From Serpentinicella alkaliphila (GTDB lineage Bacteria > Bacillota > Clostridia > Peptostreptococcales > Natronincolaceae), in the NCBI RefSeq assembly GCF_018141405.1, contig NZ_CP058648.1, positions 1,565,001-1,629,000 on the forward strand: a stretch of DNA of 64,000 nt, read 5' to 3'. Under the pieces are notes generated by a model, which was given only the letters and a program-made list of their open reading frames with translations, did not search any database and was not told the DNA's origin. A program made the translations under genes and the position numbers. Positions 8,171-19,201 of this stretch are shown one piece after another; the first letter of the stretch is position 1; each line of letters starts with the position of its first letter.

Positions 8171-10144
8171 ATGACCCAATTCAAAATACATTCTGAATAT
8201 AAGCCAACAGGTCACCAACCAGGTGCAATAAAATTGTTAAGTAAAGGTATTACAAACAATCTTAAACATCAGACTTTATTAGGAGTAACGGGCTCTGGGA
8301 AAACCTTTACAATGGCAAATGTAATTGAAAAAGTACAAAAGCCAACATTAGTAATAGCACATAATAAAACTTTAGCGGCACAATTATGCTCAGAGTTTAA
8401 GGAATTTTTTCCAGAAAGTGCAGTGGAATACTTTGTTAGCTATTATGATTATTATCAGCCTGAGGCATATGTGGTTCAAAGTGACACCTATATCGAAAAA
8501 GATGCCTCTATAAATGATGAAATAGATAAACTTCGTCATTCAGCAACATCAGCTTTATTAGAACGAAGAGATGTTATTATAGTAGCCAGTGTTTCTTGTA
8601 TCTACGGTTTAGGAGATCCTGAGGAATATAAAAAACTTGTTGTTTCCTTAAGAACTGGAATGAGTAAGGATCGTGATCAAGTATTAAGACAGCTTGTTGA
8701 TATACAGTATGAAAGAAATGATATTAATTTTGTTAGAGGTACTTTTAGGGTAAGAGGAGATATAGTTGAAGTATTTCCTGCATCATCTACTGAAAATGTA
8801 ATAAGAATTGAATTTTTTGGAGATGAGATTGATAGGATGACAGAGGTAAATTCATTAACTGGAGAAATCATTGGTCTTCGAAGTCATATTTCAATTTTTC
8901 CAGCATCTCATTATGCAACAGGAGCAGACAAAATTGAAGTTGCAATAAAGCATATTGAAGAAGAGCTAGAAGAGAGGGTAAAGTTCTTCGTTGAAAATGA
9001 TAAACTTATTGAGGCTCAAAGGATTCAACAAAGAACTCGTTATGATATAGAAATGCTAAGGGAAGTAGGTTTCTGTCAGGGAATAGAAAACTATTCTAGA
9101 CACATTACTGGACGAGCCCCAGGAAGTAAACCATTTACATTAATGGATTACTTTCCAGATGATTATTTAATTATAATTGACGAGTCTCACGTTACAATAC
9201 CTCAAATAAGAGCTATGTATGCTGGAGACCGTTCAAGGAAAGCATCTTTGATTGACTTTGGTTTTAGACTTCCGTCTGCTTATGATAATAGGCCAATGAA
9301 CTTCAGTGAATTCGAAGGGATGGTAAATCAAATTGTTTATGTAAGTGCTACCCCTGGCCCTTATGAAATGGAAAAAAGTGAAAGTGTAGTTGAGCAAATA
9401 ATAAGGCCTACAGGTTTACTTGACCCTGTTATAGATATAAGACCAATCGAAGGACAAATTGACGATTTAGTTGGAGAGATAAACAAGAGAATAGAAAAAA
9501 ATGAACGGGTTTTAGTTACAACACTTACTAAGAAGATGTCAGAGAACCTTACTAATTACTTGAAAGAGCTAAATATAAAGGTGACTTATCTTCATTCTGA
9601 TATTAACACTATAGAAAGAATGGAGATAATTAGAGACCTAAGATTAGGAGTTCATGATGTATTAGTTGGAATAAATCTGTTGAGAGAAGGACTTGATTTA
9701 CCAGAGGTATCCTTAGTTGCTATACTTGACGCAGATAAAGAGGGATTCCTACGTTCAGAAACCTCATTAATTCAGACAATAGGTCGTGCTGCTAGAAATG
9801 TTGAAGGAACCGTTATTATGTATGCTGACAAAATAACGGATTCAATGAAAAGGGCAATTGATGAGACTGAAAGAAGAAGGAAAATACAACACGAACATAA
9901 TGAAAAGCATAATATTAAGCCAAAATCTATTCAGAAGAAAGTAAGAGAAATAATAGAGGCTACTAAGGTAGCAGAGGATAAGGCTATATATGGCTATCAA
10001 GAAAGTGAAATTAAAGATTTAGTTGATTTAGATAATGTAATTAAAAAGCTGGAAATTGAGATGAGACAGGCAGCGGAAGATTTGCAATTTGAAAGAGCTG
10101 CTGAGTTAAGGGATAAGATTAAAGACTTAAAGAAAAAAGTTTAA
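8171..10144 (+). CDS. uvrB: Excinuclease ABC subunit B
   Basis: A 657-aa UvrB, the normal length. Walker A is GVTGSGKT near residue 39, followed by the beta-hairpin region [11 protein letters not shown], the DEAD-like IIDESH, helicase motif VI IGRAARN, and a C-terminal UVR (UvrC-binding) coiled coil near residues 620-655. UvrB is the damage-verification helicase of nucleotide excision repair, loaded by UvrA and then paired with UvrC. The start has GTGAGGGAG upstream. uvrA follows after 21 bp, forming the usual uvrBA operon, and uvrC is 4 kb downstream. A consensus promoter and an SOS-box-like palindrome precede it. Confidence 0.98.
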   Translation: MTQFKIHSEYKPTGHQPGAIKLLSKGITNNLKHQTLLGVTGSGKTFTMANVIEKVQKPTLVIAHNKTLAAQLCSEFKEFFPESAVEYFVSYYDYYQPEAYVVQSDTYIEKDASINDEIDKLRHSATSALLERRDVIIVASVSCIYGLGDPEEYKKLVVSLRTGMSKDRDQVLRQLVDIQYERNDINFVRGTFRVRGDIVEVFPASSTENVIRIEFFGDEIDRMTEVNSLTGEIIGLRSHISIFPASHYATGADKIEVAIKHIEEELEERVKFFVENDKLIEAQRIQQRTRYDIEMLREVGFCQGIENYSRHITGRAPGSKPFTLMDYFPDDYLIIIDESHVTIPQIRAMYAGDRSRKASLIDFGFRLPSAYDNRPMNFSEFEGMVNQIVYVSATPGPYEMEKSESVVEQIIRPTGLLDPVIDIRPIEGQIDDLVGEINKRIEKNERVLVTTLTKKMSENLTNYLKELNIKVTYLHSDINTIERMEIIRDLRLGVHDVLVGINLLREGLDLPEVSLVAILDADKEGFLRSETSLIQTIGRAARNVEGTVIMYADKITDSMKRAIDETERRRKIQHEHNEKHNIKPKSIQKKVREIIEATKVAEDKAIYGYQESEIKDLVDLDNVIKKLEIEMRQAAEDLQFERAAELRDKIKDLKKKV

Positions 10145-10165
10145 AATCTACTAGGAGGAAAAAAA

Positions 10166-13000
10166 GTGGCCAGAGATAAAATTATTATAAGAGGGGCAAA
10201 GGAGCATAATTTAAAGAATATAGACTTAGAAATTCCTAGGGATAAATTTGTAGTTTTAACAGGTTTATCAGGTTCTGGAAAATCGTCCCTAGCCTTTGAT
10301 ACTATATATGCTGAGGGTCAAAGAAGATATATTGAGAGTTTGTCAGCTTATGCTAGACAATTTCTAGGACAAATGGAGAAGCCAGATGTTGAATATATTG
10401 AAGGCCTTTCCCCGGCAATATCAATAGACCAAAAAACTACGAGTAAAAATCCCCGTTCAACAGTAGGTACTGTAACAGAAATCTATGATTATTTAAGGCT
10501 TCTATTTGCTAGAGTAGGTACTCCTCATTGTCCTAAGTGTGGAATAGAAATTAGTCAGATGACAGTAGAGCAAATTGTAGATAAAATACTACTATTAGAA
10601 GAAGGGACTAAGATTCAAATGTTAGCCCCTGTCATAAGAGGTAAAAAGGGAGAACATACAAAGGTTTTAGAAGAAATTAAAAAGTCTGGTTTTGTTAGAG
10701 TAAGAGTAGATGGGGAAGTTTATGATATTAATGATGATATAAAAATTGAAAAGAATAAAAAGCATAATATAGATGTAGTAGTCGATAGAATTGTTATAAA
10801 AGAGGGGATAGCTCAGAGATTAGCAGATTCTGCGGAAACTGTATTGAAAATGTCTGAGGGCTTAGTAAAAGTAGATGTTATTGGTGGAGAAGAACTTTTA
10901 TTCTCTACGAAATTTGCATGTCCTGAGCATGGTATTGGGATCGAGGAAATGGCCCCAAGAATGTTTTCATTTAACAGCCCATTTGGTGCTTGTAGCGAGT
11001 GTAATGGTATTGGACATAAGAAAATCGTTGATGAAGATTTAGTTATTCCTAATAAAAATTTATCTTTAAGACAAGGGGCAGTAGATCCATGGAGTGGAAG
11101 CACTGGTAACAATGAGAACACATATTATTACAAGATGATATTTAGTTTAGCAGAGCAATATAATGTTGACGTGGATATGCCAGTTAAGGATTTACCAGAG
11201 GATTTTATAAAAGATTTACTTTATGGAACATCAGGAAAAAAAGTACAGTTTGAATTTGAGTCTATGTATAATGGACTAAAGATTTATTCTGCTCCTTTTG
11301 AGGGGGTAATACCTAATTTAGAAAGACGTTATATGGAAACTAATTCTGATTACTCTAGAGAAAAAATCGAAGAGTATATGAGTGAAAGCCCATGTAGTCA
11401 ATGTAAAGGGGCCCGATTAAAGGAAGAGGCTTTAGCAGTAACTGTTGGGAATCATAATATATTTCAGGTTACACAAATGTCAGTTAAGGAAGCAGTAAAT
11501 TATATGAATGGCCTACTGCTTGATGATAGAAAACAATTTATTGCAGAACAAATAGTAAAAGAGATAAAAGGAAGACTAAACTTCCTTAAGGATGTAGGTT
11601 TAGACTATTTATCCCTATCAAGAAATGCAGGGACTTTATCTGGGGGCGAAGCCCAAAGGATTCGTCTAGCAACTCAAATCGGTTCTAGTTTAGTTGGAGT
11701 ATTATATATATTAGACGAGCCTAGCATTGGGTTGCATCAAAGAGATAATGATAGATTACTAAAGACCTTGAGGCATTTAACTGATATAGGGAATACTGTG
11801 ATTGTAGTTGAACATGATGAAGATACTATGTTTGAGGCAGATCATATAATTGATATAGGGCCAGGAGCAGGAATTCATGGTGGTAATGTTATGGCCCAGG
11901 GTACAGTTCATGATATTATTGCTTGTGAAGAGTCAATAACCGGACAATATTTAGGTGGTAAGAAGTCTATAGAGGTACCTGCAGAAAGACGTAAGCCAAA
12001 TGGAAAGTGGTTACAGGTACTAGGTGCTAATGAAAATAATCTAAATAATGTTAATGTAAACATACCCCTAGGTATATTCACATGTGTTACTGGTGTATCC
12101 GGCTCTGGAAAGAGTACATTAGTAAACGAAATTATATATAGAAGAATAGCCCAGGAATTAAATGGTGCAAAGGCTAAGCCAGGGAACCATAAGGATATTA
12201 AAGGTTTAGAACATATCGATAAAATAATAAATATTGATCAATCACCAATCGGTAGAACGCCAAGATCTAATCCTGCAACCTATATAGGTCTATTTGATGA
12301 TATAAGAGATGTTTATGCACAAACTACCTATGCAAAAATGAGAGGATATTTGAAAGGTAGATTTAGCTTCAATGTTAAGGGTGGAAGGTGTGAGGCTTGT
12401 AAGGGTGACGGTATAATAAAAATAGAAATGCACTTTTTACCGGATGTGTATGTACCTTGTGAAGTATGTAAAGGGAAAAGATATAATCGGGAGACTTTAG
12501 AGGTCAAATATAAGGGCAAAACTATTTCTGATGTTTTAGAAATGAATGTAGAAGAGGCATTATTGTTCTTTGAAAATATTCCTAAATTACAAAGAAAGCT
12601 ACAAACTTTATATGATGTTGGTATGGGCTATATAAAACTTGGGCAGCCATCTACCCAATTATCAGGTGGTGAGGCTCAGAGGATTAAATTAGCTTCAGAA
12701 TTATGTAAGAGAAGTACTGGAAAAACCTTGTATATTTTCGATGAGCCCACTACAGGACTGCATATAGACGATATTCATAGACTAATAATAGTTTTACAAA
12801 GACTAGTAGAGGGTGGTAACTCAATATTAGTTATAGAGCATAATCTAGATGTAATAAAGACTGCGGATTATATTATAGATTTAGGGCCAGAGGGTGGAAA
12901 TGAAGGTGGAAAGATTATTGCTAATGGAACTCCAGAAGAAGTTGTAGAAGTTAAGGAATCTTACACGGGTATATATCTACAAAAATATTTAATGAAATAA
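10166..13000 (+). CDS. uvrA: Excinuclease ABC subunit A
   Basis: A 944-aa UvrA with two ABC ATPase modules: Walker [10 protein letters not shown] near residue 32 and GVSGSGKST near 643, two LSGGEAQR signature motifs, and zinc-finger CxxC pairs (CPKCG..., CEACKGDG...CEVCKGKR). It recognises damaged DNA as a dimer and loads UvrB. The start codon is GTG at 10166 behind TAGGAGGAAAA. Translated from the same operon as uvrB. Confidence 0.98.
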   Translation: MARDKIIIRGAKEHNLKNIDLEIPRDKFVVLTGLSGSGKSSLAFDTIYAEGQRRYIESLSAYARQFLGQMEKPDVEYIEGLSPAISIDQKTTSKNPRSTVGTVTEIYDYLRLLFARVGTPHCPKCGIEISQMTVEQIVDKILLLEEGTKIQMLAPVIRGKKGEHTKVLEEIKKSGFVRVRVDGEVYDINDDIKIEKNKKHNIDVVVDRIVIKEGIAQRLADSAETVLKMSEGLVKVDVIGGEELLFSTKFACPEHGIGIEEMAPRMFSFNSPFGACSECNGIGHKKIVDEDLVIPNKNLSLRQGAVDPWSGSTGNNENTYYYKMIFSLAEQYNVDVDMPVKDLPEDFIKDLLYGTSGKKVQFEFESMYNGLKIYSAPFEGVIPNLERRYMETNSDYSREKIEEYMSESPCSQCKGARLKEEALAVTVGNHNIFQVTQMSVKEAVNYMNGLLLDDRKQFIAEQIVKEIKGRLNFLKDVGLDYLSLSRNAGTLSGGEAQRIRLATQIGSSLVGVLYILDEPSIGLHQRDNDRLLKTLRHLTDIGNTVIVVEHDEDTMFEADHIIDIGPGAGIHGGNVMAQGTVHDIIACEESITGQYLGGKKSIEVPAERRKPNGKWLQVLGANENNLNNVNVNIPLGIFTCVTGVSGSGKSTLVNEIIYRRIAQELNGAKAKPGNHKDIKGLEHIDKIINIDQSPIGRTPRSNPATYIGLFDDIRDVYAQTTYAKMRGYLKGRFSFNVKGGRCEACKGDGIIKIEMHFLPDVYVPCEVCKGKRYNRETLEVKYKGKTISDVLEMNVEEALLFFENIPKLQRKLQTLYDVGMGYIKLGQPSTQLSGGEAQRIKLASELCKRSTGKTLYIFDEPTTGLHIDDIHRLIIVLQRLVEGGNSILVIEHNLDVIKTADYIIDLGPEGGNEGGKIIANGTPEEVVEVKESYTGIYLQKYLMK

Positions 13001-13071
13001 GATTATTTGCCTATATGCTAAATTAGCAAATTATAGTAAAATTACCTTAAAAGATTACATGGAGGAAAACA

Positions 13072-13719
13072 ATGCTTAATGACTTCATACAAAAAGGTAA
13101 TAAAATAAAAATAGATATAGAGCTTGATCCGTCTAATATTAGCATTTACGGCATAATTGACAACATTGATGATACTTTGCTAGAAATAATTATTGATGGT
13201 ACCTATATTCAAAATGCAGTTAGAAATGCAACTTGTATTATCCCAGGGGATATTAAGACAATAAAGTTTGAAACTATAATATTAGGGTCTAAAAATAATA
13301 GATTGTATCTTGCAATACCAATGAATGAAAGTATAGGAGTTCTTCAAAGAAGGAAACATGTTAGGTCTCCAATTGATCTATATGTTAATTGTTGTTTTGT
13401 AGGATTTAATGAAAAGAAAGTAGATATAGATCAATATTATACAGTGAAGCTAACAGAAATAAGTTCAGGTGGAGTACGAATAAATAGTCACTCATCTCTA
13501 CCCCTAGGTTCAATATTAGTTTTTGAAATGTTACTAGATAATGAACCTGTAATGCTTACAATTAAAGTACTACGTTGTCTAGAAAGTCTAGATCGAAAAA
13601 CATTTGAAATAGGTTGTGAGTTTGTAGGGCTAGACAATAGTATGGAGCAGAAAATTATGTCTTATTGTTTTAAACTTCAAAAAAATATGTATAAGGAATT
13701 AAAGAGTGTTGGTAAGTAA
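13072..13719 (+). CDS. PilZ-domain c-di-GMP receptor (YcgR-like)
   Basis: A 215-aa two-domain protein: an N-terminal beta-rich YcgR-N/PilZN-like domain (1-90) and a C-terminal PilZ domain. The c-di-GMP-binding RxxxR is R94-x3-R98; the second motif reads ExSxxG at 129-134, with Glu in place of the usual Asp/Asn. In flagellated bacteria this architecture acts as a brake on motility or exopolysaccharide control. It stands alone behind ATGGAGGAAA and before a terminator, inside the uvr cluster. It is relevant because the window also has an HD-GYP phosphodiesterase and five c-di-GMP riboswitches. Partner unknown. Confidence 0.88.
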   Translation: MLNDFIQKGNKIKIDIELDPSNISIYGIIDNIDDTLLEIIIDGTYIQNAVRNATCIIPGDIKTIKFETIILGSKNNRLYLAIPMNESIGVLQRRKHVRSPIDLYVNCCFVGFNEKKVDIDQYYTVKLTEISSGGVRINSHSSLPLGSILVFEMLLDNEPVMLTIKVLRCLESLDRKTFEIGCEFVGLDNSMEQKIMSYCFKLQKNMYKELKSVGK

Positions 13720-13751
13720 TTTATAGAACTTTTACCATGACTTTAAACATT

Positions 13752-13789
13752 AAAAGGATGCCTGGATAATGACAGGCAATCCTTTTTTT
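13752..13789 (+). terminator. Terminator after the PilZ gene
   Basis: AAAAGGAT/ATCCTTTT plus GCCTG/CAGGC form a long stem with one bulged A and end in a run of seven Ts. Confidence 0.88.
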
Positions 13790-13858
13790 ATGTACACCGT
13801 TAAATATTGTTATACTATTTTGGGATGTAGAAACCCGTGGCCAGGATTTTTGCTATTC

Positions 13859-14395
13859 TTATGTAAAGATTATAATACCGCTTATGACATTATTTTCATT
13901 AATAATTAGTCCAACCATATCACCAACCTTAACATCGGAAAGTTCTACAGTAAATTCTTTCTTGTTTCTATTTAATAATACTATTGCATTATTTTGAACT
14001 TTTAAGTTTTCATATAAATCTCTAGTTTCGTTGTCTAAATGTTGCTCTAAAGTTATAACCCCATCTAAATAATTCATTTTTAATATCTGTCCATAAACAA
14101 AGGTTTCTCCACTCGTTGGCTTTAATTTATCCACTTTATTTTTAATAAGTGTAGTAGTTTTATTTGAACTACTCCACTTTACCTCGTAGTCTAGGGATTC
14201 TGCTAAGTAACGTAAAGGTACATATATGTGCCCTTTATAAATAAAACTCTGGTTTGTTAAATCAATTTCTTTTTGTTCAACCTTAATTTTGATATCATTA
14301 TAATATACAGTAATTTGCTCATATAGTTCACCTGCAAAGGTTGACACAAAAGACAGAAAAACTAATATTGAAATAATAGCAAAGTATTTTTTCAT
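13859..14395 (-). CDS. Secreted protein with copper-amine-oxidase-N (stalk-like) domain
   Basis: Start at 14395 (MKKYFAIISI), because AAGGAGGT lies at 14401-14408 on the minus strand, five bases away; an upstream in-frame ATG at 14416 precedes the RBS. The 178-aa product has a signal peptide (about 20 residues, ending before GELYEQ), then a segment IYVPLRYLAESLDYEVKW typical of the Cu_amine_oxidN1 / 'stalk domain' repeat found on many clostridial surface proteins, then an uncharacterised beta-rich tail. Despite the domain name no oxidase is implied. It is divergent from uvrC, with about 110 bp between starts. Function unknown. Confidence 0.8.
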   Translation of the reverse strand: MKKYFAIISILVFLSFVSTFAGELYEQITVYYNDIKIKVEQKEIDLTNQSFIYKGHIYVPLRYLAESLDYEVKWSSSNKTTTLIKNKVDKLKPTSGETFVYGQILKMNYLDGVITLEQHLDNETRDLYENLKVQNNAIVLLNRNKKEFTVELSDVKVGDMVGLIINENNVISGIIIFT

Positions 14396-14504
14396 AGTAT
14401 ACCTCCTTAAATTCATTTTTTAGGAGTATTGTCAAAATGTATATATAGTTATACACGGATGCATTATAGCATGTAATGGCACAATTTTTAAGGAGGTGAA
14501 GATG

Positions 14505-16370
14505 ATGTTTAATATAAAGGAACAGTTAGCTATACTACCGGATAAACCAGGGGTTTATATAATGAAGGATAAGGATGATAAAATAATATATGTCGGCAAG
14601 GCTATTTCTTTAAAAAATAGGGTTAGGCAATATTTTCAATCCTTAAAAAATCAAATGCCTAAGGTACGTGCTATGGTTTCAAATATTAACTCATTTGAAT
14701 ATATAGTTACGGATACAGAACTAGAAGCATTAATCTTAGAGTGTAATTTAATAAAAAAGAATAGACCTAAATATAACATATTATTAAGGGATGATAAAAC
14801 ATATCCATATATTAAAGTAACTATTAATGAGGAATATCCTCGGGTATTTATGACTAGACAGTTTGTAAAGGATAAGTCGAAATACTTTGGTCCTTATACA
14901 AATGTAGGTGCAATTAAAGAGACTCTAGAGGTTATCCATAAATTATTTCCAATAAGAACATGTAAAAGGGATATAAATAAGTCGATTGATAGGGGCGAAA
15001 GGCCTTGTCTGTATTATCATATAAAAAAATGTATAGGTCCATGTACTGGGAAGGTTGATAAAGAAAAATATAATCAGCTAATTGATGATATAATTCTATT
15101 TCTTAATGGGAAACAGGATGAGCTAATAAAAAAAATAGAGGAAAAGATGTTTCTCGCATCAAAAGAGATGGATTTTGAAAATGCAGCTATTTATCGAGAT
15201 CAACTTATGGCACTAAACAGTATATTTGAAAAGCAAAAAGTTGTTACAACCGATGAAATAGATCAAGATGTTATAGCTATAAAGAAGGATGAAGAGGAAA
15301 GTTTTATAGAAGTATTCTTTATAAGAAAAGGAAAGTTACTACAAAGAGAAAACTTTACAGCTAAGACTGATGAGGAAGAGGGAATTGGTGATATACTATC
15401 TTCATTTTTAAAACAGTTTTATAGTGAGGCAATAGTAATTCCAAAGGAGATTCTTGTTCAGGAGAAGGTGGATGACCAGGATGTAATTGAGGAATGGTTA
15501 TCCAAGAAAAAAGGAAGTAAGGTTACGATAAAAGTCCCTCAGAAAGGTCATAAGCGATCCTTAGTAGAAATGGTTGAAAAGAATGCAGAGATAAGGATTA
15601 AGCAAATTGAGGAGATGAAAAGAAAGGAAAAAGAGAACTTTGATACAATTAAGAGGCAGCTTCAGCATGTGCTTGCTTTAGACTTCAGTCCAGATAGAAT
15701 AGAGGCCTTTGATATATCAAATATACAGGGAGTAGAATCTGTAGGCTCAATGGTTGTATTTGAGAATGGAAAGCCCTCAAAGAAGAATTATAGGAGATTC
15801 AAAATAAAGACAGTTACAGGGCCTAATGATTACGCGAGTATGGAAGAGATAATTCTAAGAAGGTTTAGACGAGGATTAGAGGAAACTCAGAATATTATTA
15901 ATGAAACTATTACTCTAAATGAAGGTAAGTTTGCTCTATTTCCAGACCTTATAATGATAGATGGAGGTATAGGACAAGTTAGCAGTGCTCAAAGATCATT
16001 GAATAGTTTGAATCTAGATATTCCTATTTGCGGAATGGTTAAAGATGATAAACATAGAACTAGAGGATTAATATATAAAGGTGAAGAAATATTTCTAGAG
16101 AAGGGGTCTCCATTATTGAACTTTATTACTAGAATTCAAGATGAAGCTCACCGTTTTGCTATAACATATCACCGAAGCTTGCGGGATGATAAATCTATTT
16201 ATTCAATATTAGAGAAAATTCCAGGTGTAGGAGATAAGAGGAGAAAAGCCCTTCTTAAACACTTTAAAGATATTAATAAAATTAAAAATGCCACTATAGA
16301 TGAACTAATGGAAGCAAGTGAAATCAACAAGTCAGTGGCAGAAAGTATATATAATCACTTTAATAAATAG
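14505..16370 (+). CDS. uvrC: Excinuclease ABC subunit C
   Basis: AAGGAGGTG at 14490-14498 fixes the start at ATG 14505 (8 nt spacing) or ATG 14502; a GTG at 14496 lies inside the RBS. The product (about 621 aa) has the N-terminal GIY-YIG endonuclease domain (PGVYIM...IIYVGKA), a Cys-rich segment (CKRD...CLYYHIKKCIGPC), a UVR domain for UvrB near residues 200-235, the UvrC RNase-H-like endonuclease domain (DISNIQG... IMIDGGIGQV) and C-terminal helix-hairpin-helix motifs. UvrC makes both incisions in excision repair. Confidence 0.97.
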   Translation: MFNIKEQLAILPDKPGVYIMKDKDDKIIYVGKAISLKNRVRQYFQSLKNQMPKVRAMVSNINSFEYIVTDTELEALILECNLIKKNRPKYNILLRDDKTYPYIKVTINEEYPRVFMTRQFVKDKSKYFGPYTNVGAIKETLEVIHKLFPIRTCKRDINKSIDRGERPCLYYHIKKCIGPCTGKVDKEKYNQLIDDIILFLNGKQDELIKKIEEKMFLASKEMDFENAAIYRDQLMALNSIFEKQKVVTTDEIDQDVIAIKKDEEESFIEVFFIRKGKLLQRENFTAKTDEEEGIGDILSSFLKQFYSEAIVIPKEILVQEKVDDQDVIEEWLSKKKGSKVTIKVPQKGHKRSLVEMVEKNAEIRIKQIEEMKRKEKENFDTIKRQLQHVLALDFSPDRIEAFDISNIQGVESVGSMVVFENGKPSKKNYRRFKIKTVTGPNDYASMEEIILRRFRRGLEETQNIINETITLNEGKFALFPDLIMIDGGIGQVSSAQRSLNSLNLDIPICGMVKDDKHRTRGLIYKGEEIFLEKGSPLLNFITRIQDEAHRFAITYHRSLRDDKSIYSILEKIPGVGDKRRKALLKHFKDINKIKNATIDELMEASEINKSVAESIYNHFNK

Positions 16371-16410
16371 TTTAGTAGATATTAAATAAAAAAAGTTAAA
16401 AAATTCCACG

Positions 16411-16449
16411 GAGTCAATGTTATAATATTAATATGTTGTATATTGACTC
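16411..16449. promoter_or_regulatory. Inverted repeat around an extended -10 promoter ahead of the second redox operon
   Basis: GAGTCAAT (16411-16418) and its exact reverse complement ATTGACTC (16442-16449) flank an extended -10 element, TG-T-TATAAT (16418-16426). The arrangement could be an operator around the start site of the hydC-like operon or a weak terminator of uvrC (the right arm is followed by TATTTTT). No -35 box is obvious. Confidence 0.45.
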
Positions 16450-16490
16450 TATTTTTATATATATTAGGGGTTCAAAAGGGAGTGAGACAA

Positions 16491-16964
16491 ATGGCAATAT
16501 TTAATTTAACAGATGAAAGCTATAATAAACTACAAAAAGTAATAGATTCTCATAAGGGTCATATGGGATCATTGATGCCAGTGCTACATGAGGCTCAAAA
16601 AATATTTGGCTGCCTGCCGATAGAGGTGCAAAAGAAGATTTCCGAGGAATTAAATATCCCATTAGCTGAAATCTACGGTGTTGTAACCTTTTATTCACAA
16701 TTTTCATTGGAGCCAAAGGGTGAGTATGTTATTTCTGTGTGTATGGGTACGGCCTGTTATGTTAAAAATGCACAGGCAATACTTGACAAAATTAGCGAAA
16801 TAATAAAAATTAAGCCAGGACAAAATTCAACAGATGGTAAGTATACACTGGAGGCTACAAGATGTATAGGGGCCTGTGGGCTTGCGCCAGTAATTACAGT
16901 TAATGAAGATGTGTATGGCAGAATAAAAGTTGAGGATATTCCTAATATATTGAAAAAATATTAA
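16491..16964 (+). CDS. NuoE/HydC-like [2Fe-2S] subunit (second copy)
   Basis: Start at ATG 16491 behind AAAAGGGAG; 157 aa. Same family as 656-1177: IYGVVTFYSQF, then CMGTAC (C-x4-C) and CIGAC (C-x3-C) [2Fe-2S] ligands. It should transfer electrons between the flavin subunit encoded at 17390 and an Fe-S partner. It is the first gene of a three-gene operon. Unlike the first locus the downstream gene order adds a stand-alone thioredoxin-like Fe-S protein and ends without any large catalytic subunit. Confidence 0.93.
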   Translation: MAIFNLTDESYNKLQKVIDSHKGHMGSLMPVLHEAQKIFGCLPIEVQKKISEELNIPLAEIYGVVTFYSQFSLEPKGEYVISVCMGTACYVKNAQAILDKISEIIKIKPGQNSTDGKYTLEATRCIGACGLAPVITVNEDVYGRIKVEDIPNILKKY

Positions 16965-16984
16965 ATGGGATTTGGGGGTATAAA

Positions 16985-17353
16985 ATGAAGTCGATAGCCG
17001 AATTAGAAAAGATCAGAAGGGAAGCATTAGAAAAAATTAATATACGAAAAGATAAAAAAGGAACGAGAATAGTTGTTGGTATGGCAACATGTGGAATTAC
17101 TGCTGGGGCAAGACCCGTATTAATCGCCTTATTGGAAGAGGCTAACATAAGAAATTTAAATGATATTACAATTACACAAACAGGCTGTATTGGGGCCTGT
17201 AGACTGGAGCCTATAGTAGAAGTATATAAAGATGGTGAAGAAAAAGTTACATATGTTGAAATGACAGGAGATAAGGCAAGGAAAATTATATTAGATCATA
17301 TTGTTAATGGTAAGATTGTTAAGGAATATACTATTGGAAATATTGAAAGTTAA
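16985..17353 (+). CDS. Stand-alone thioredoxin-like [2Fe-2S] ferredoxin (HydD-like)
   Basis: A 122-aa protein carrying only the thioredoxin-like [2Fe-2S] fold: an N-terminal Cys in MATCGITAGA and a C-x3-C in CIGAC. It resembles the small subunit seen between hydC and hydB in clostridial/thermotogal bifurcating hydrogenase loci and the N-terminal domain of the NuoF-like subunit that follows. RBS is TTGGGGGT. It probably belongs to the complex built by its neighbours, although its role there is not settled even for well-studied relatives. Confidence 0.85.
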   Translation: MKSIAELEKIRREALEKINIRKDKKGTRIVVGMATCGITAGARPVLIALLEEANIRNLNDITITQTGCIGACRLEPIVEVYKDGEEKVTYVEMTGDKARKIILDHIVNGKIVKEYTIGNIES

Positions 17354-17389
17354 TTTGGGTATAAACAGAGTAAAGGGGGGGGCAGATAA

Positions 17390-19186
17390 ATGGAACTGTA
17401 TAGATCTCATGTATTGGTTTGTGGTGGTACCGGATGTATAGCATCAGATAGTAATGAAATATTAAATAGATTTAATTTCGAGATTAATAAACATAATCTA
17501 AACAAAGAAGTAAAGACTGTTCAAACAGGATGTTTTGGTTTATGTGAAGCGGGACCAATAGTAATTGTTTATCCAGAGGGGGCTTTCTACAGTAAAATAA
17601 AGGTAGATGATGTAGAGCGGATTACGGAAGAACATCTACTAAAAGGTAGAATCGTAAAGGACCTATTATATGTTGAGTCTGATCAGAAGGATATTATAAC
17701 GTCAATAGACGAGGTAGGATTTTATAAAAAGCAAATGCGTGTAGCCCTAAGAAATTGTGGGGTAATTAATCCAGAAGTAATAGATGAATATATTGCCTTC
17801 GATGGATACCAAGCCTTAGCAAAAGTATTAACAGAGATGAATCCAGAGGAGGTAGTAGATGTAGTTAAACAATCAGGACTAAGAGGAAGAGGTGGGGGCG
17901 GTTTTTCTACTGGACAGAAATGGGAATTTACGGCTAAAGCTGAAGGGGAAGAAAAGTATGTTGTTTGTAATGCTGACGAGGGTGATCCAGGGGCATTTAT
18001 GGATCGTTCTGTTTTAGAAGGGGATCCACATGCAATTATTGAGGCTATGGCTATTGCAGCCTACGCAATAGGGGCTAGTAAAGGCTATGTATATATAAGA
18101 GCAGAATATCCTATAGCTGTTAAACGACTTGAGATAGCCATTAATCAAGCTAAGGAATATGGTCTATTAGGGGAAGGAATTTTTGGTACTGAGTTTAACT
18201 TTGATATGGAGATTAGGTTAGGTGCTGGAGCATTTGTGTGCGGTGAAGAAACAGCATTAATGAATTCAATAGAAGGTAAACGTGGTATGCCAAGACCTAG
18301 GCCACCTTTTCCAGCTATAAAAGGACTTTGGAGTAAACCAACCCTTTTAAATAATGTCGAGACATATGCAAATATTCCTCAAATATTTGTTAAAGGGCCA
18401 GAATGGTTTGCTAGTATAGGTACTGAGAAGTCCAAAGGTACTAAAGTATTTGCACTGGGTGGAAAAATTAACAATACAGGCTTATTGGAAATACCGATGG
18501 GTACAACTTTGAGAGAGGTCATTTATGAAGTTGGTGGAGGAATACCAAATGGAAAAGCATTTAAAGCTGTGCAAACCGGAGGCCCTTCAGGAGGATGTAT
18601 ACCTAAAGAATATATTGATACACCAATAGATTATGACAACTTAATAGAGCTAGGATCTATGATGGGCTCTGGCGGTATGATAGTAATGGATGAGGATAAT
18701 TGCATGGTAGATATTGCCCGATTCTTTTTAGATTTTACTGTTGATGAGTCATGTGGAAAATGTATACCGTGTAGGGAAGGTACAAAAAGGATGCTTGAAT
18801 TGCTAGATAAAATTACTGAGGGCAAAGGTACTCTCGAAGACATAGATAAGCTAGAAAGTCTAGCTAAAACAATTAAATCAGCATCTTTATGTGGGCTGGG
18901 GCAAACTGCACCAAATCCAGTGCTATCAACATTAAAATACTTTAGAAATGAATATGAAGAACATGTAAAAGAAAAGCGTTGTCCTTCAGGGGTATGCCAG
19001 TCACTACTACAATTTAAAGTGGTTAGTGAATTATGTAAGAAATGTGGAATATGTGCAAATGTTTGCCCTGTTAGTTGTATTTCCGGGGTCAAGGGTAAGG
19101 AAGTATATTCAATAACACAAGAAAAGTGCATTAAATGTGGGGCCTGTTTAAGTGCCTGTCCATTTAAGGCAATTGTTAAAGCTTAA
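17390..19186 (+). CDS. NuoF/HydB-like NADH-binding FMN/Fe-S subunit (second copy)
   Basis: A 598-aa paralogue of the protein at 1181-2929, with the same order: thioredoxin-like [2Fe-2S] domain (CGGTGC, CFGLC), NADH/FMN core (GRGGGGFSTGQ, GDPGAFMDRS), NuoF [4Fe-4S] (SCGKCIPC, SLCGLGQ) and a C-terminal ferredoxin with two full CxxCxxCxxxCP sets. AAAGGGGGGG precedes the start. It would be the NAD(H) site of an electron-bifurcating hydrogenase or formate dehydrogenase, but no hydA or fdhA gene follows; a terminator does. The catalytic partner must be encoded elsewhere or be absent. Confidence 0.93.
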   Translation: MELYRSHVLVCGGTGCIASDSNEILNRFNFEINKHNLNKEVKTVQTGCFGLCEAGPIVIVYPEGAFYSKIKVDDVERITEEHLLKGRIVKDLLYVESDQKDIITSIDEVGFYKKQMRVALRNCGVINPEVIDEYIAFDGYQALAKVLTEMNPEEVVDVVKQSGLRGRGGGGFSTGQKWEFTAKAEGEEKYVVCNADEGDPGAFMDRSVLEGDPHAIIEAMAIAAYAIGASKGYVYIRAEYPIAVKRLEIAINQAKEYGLLGEGIFGTEFNFDMEIRLGAGAFVCGEETALMNSIEGKRGMPRPRPPFPAIKGLWSKPTLLNNVETYANIPQIFVKGPEWFASIGTEKSKGTKVFALGGKINNTGLLEIPMGTTLREVIYEVGGGIPNGKAFKAVQTGGPSGGCIPKEYIDTPIDYDNLIELGSMMGSGGMIVMDEDNCMVDIARFFLDFTVDESCGKCIPCREGTKRMLELLDKITEGKGTLEDIDKLESLAKTIKSASLCGLGQTAPNPVLSTLKYFRNEYEEHVKEKRCPSGVCQSLLQFKVVSELCKKCGICANVCPVSCISGVKGKEVYSITQEKCIKCGACLSACPFKAIVKA

Positions 19187-19201
19187 TATATTAATGTGAG
19201 T

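Noticed and set aside
18631-19131. 166-aa minus-strand ORF
   Set aside because: Shadow of the NuoF-like gene; no RBS, and the plus-strand protein is unmistakable.
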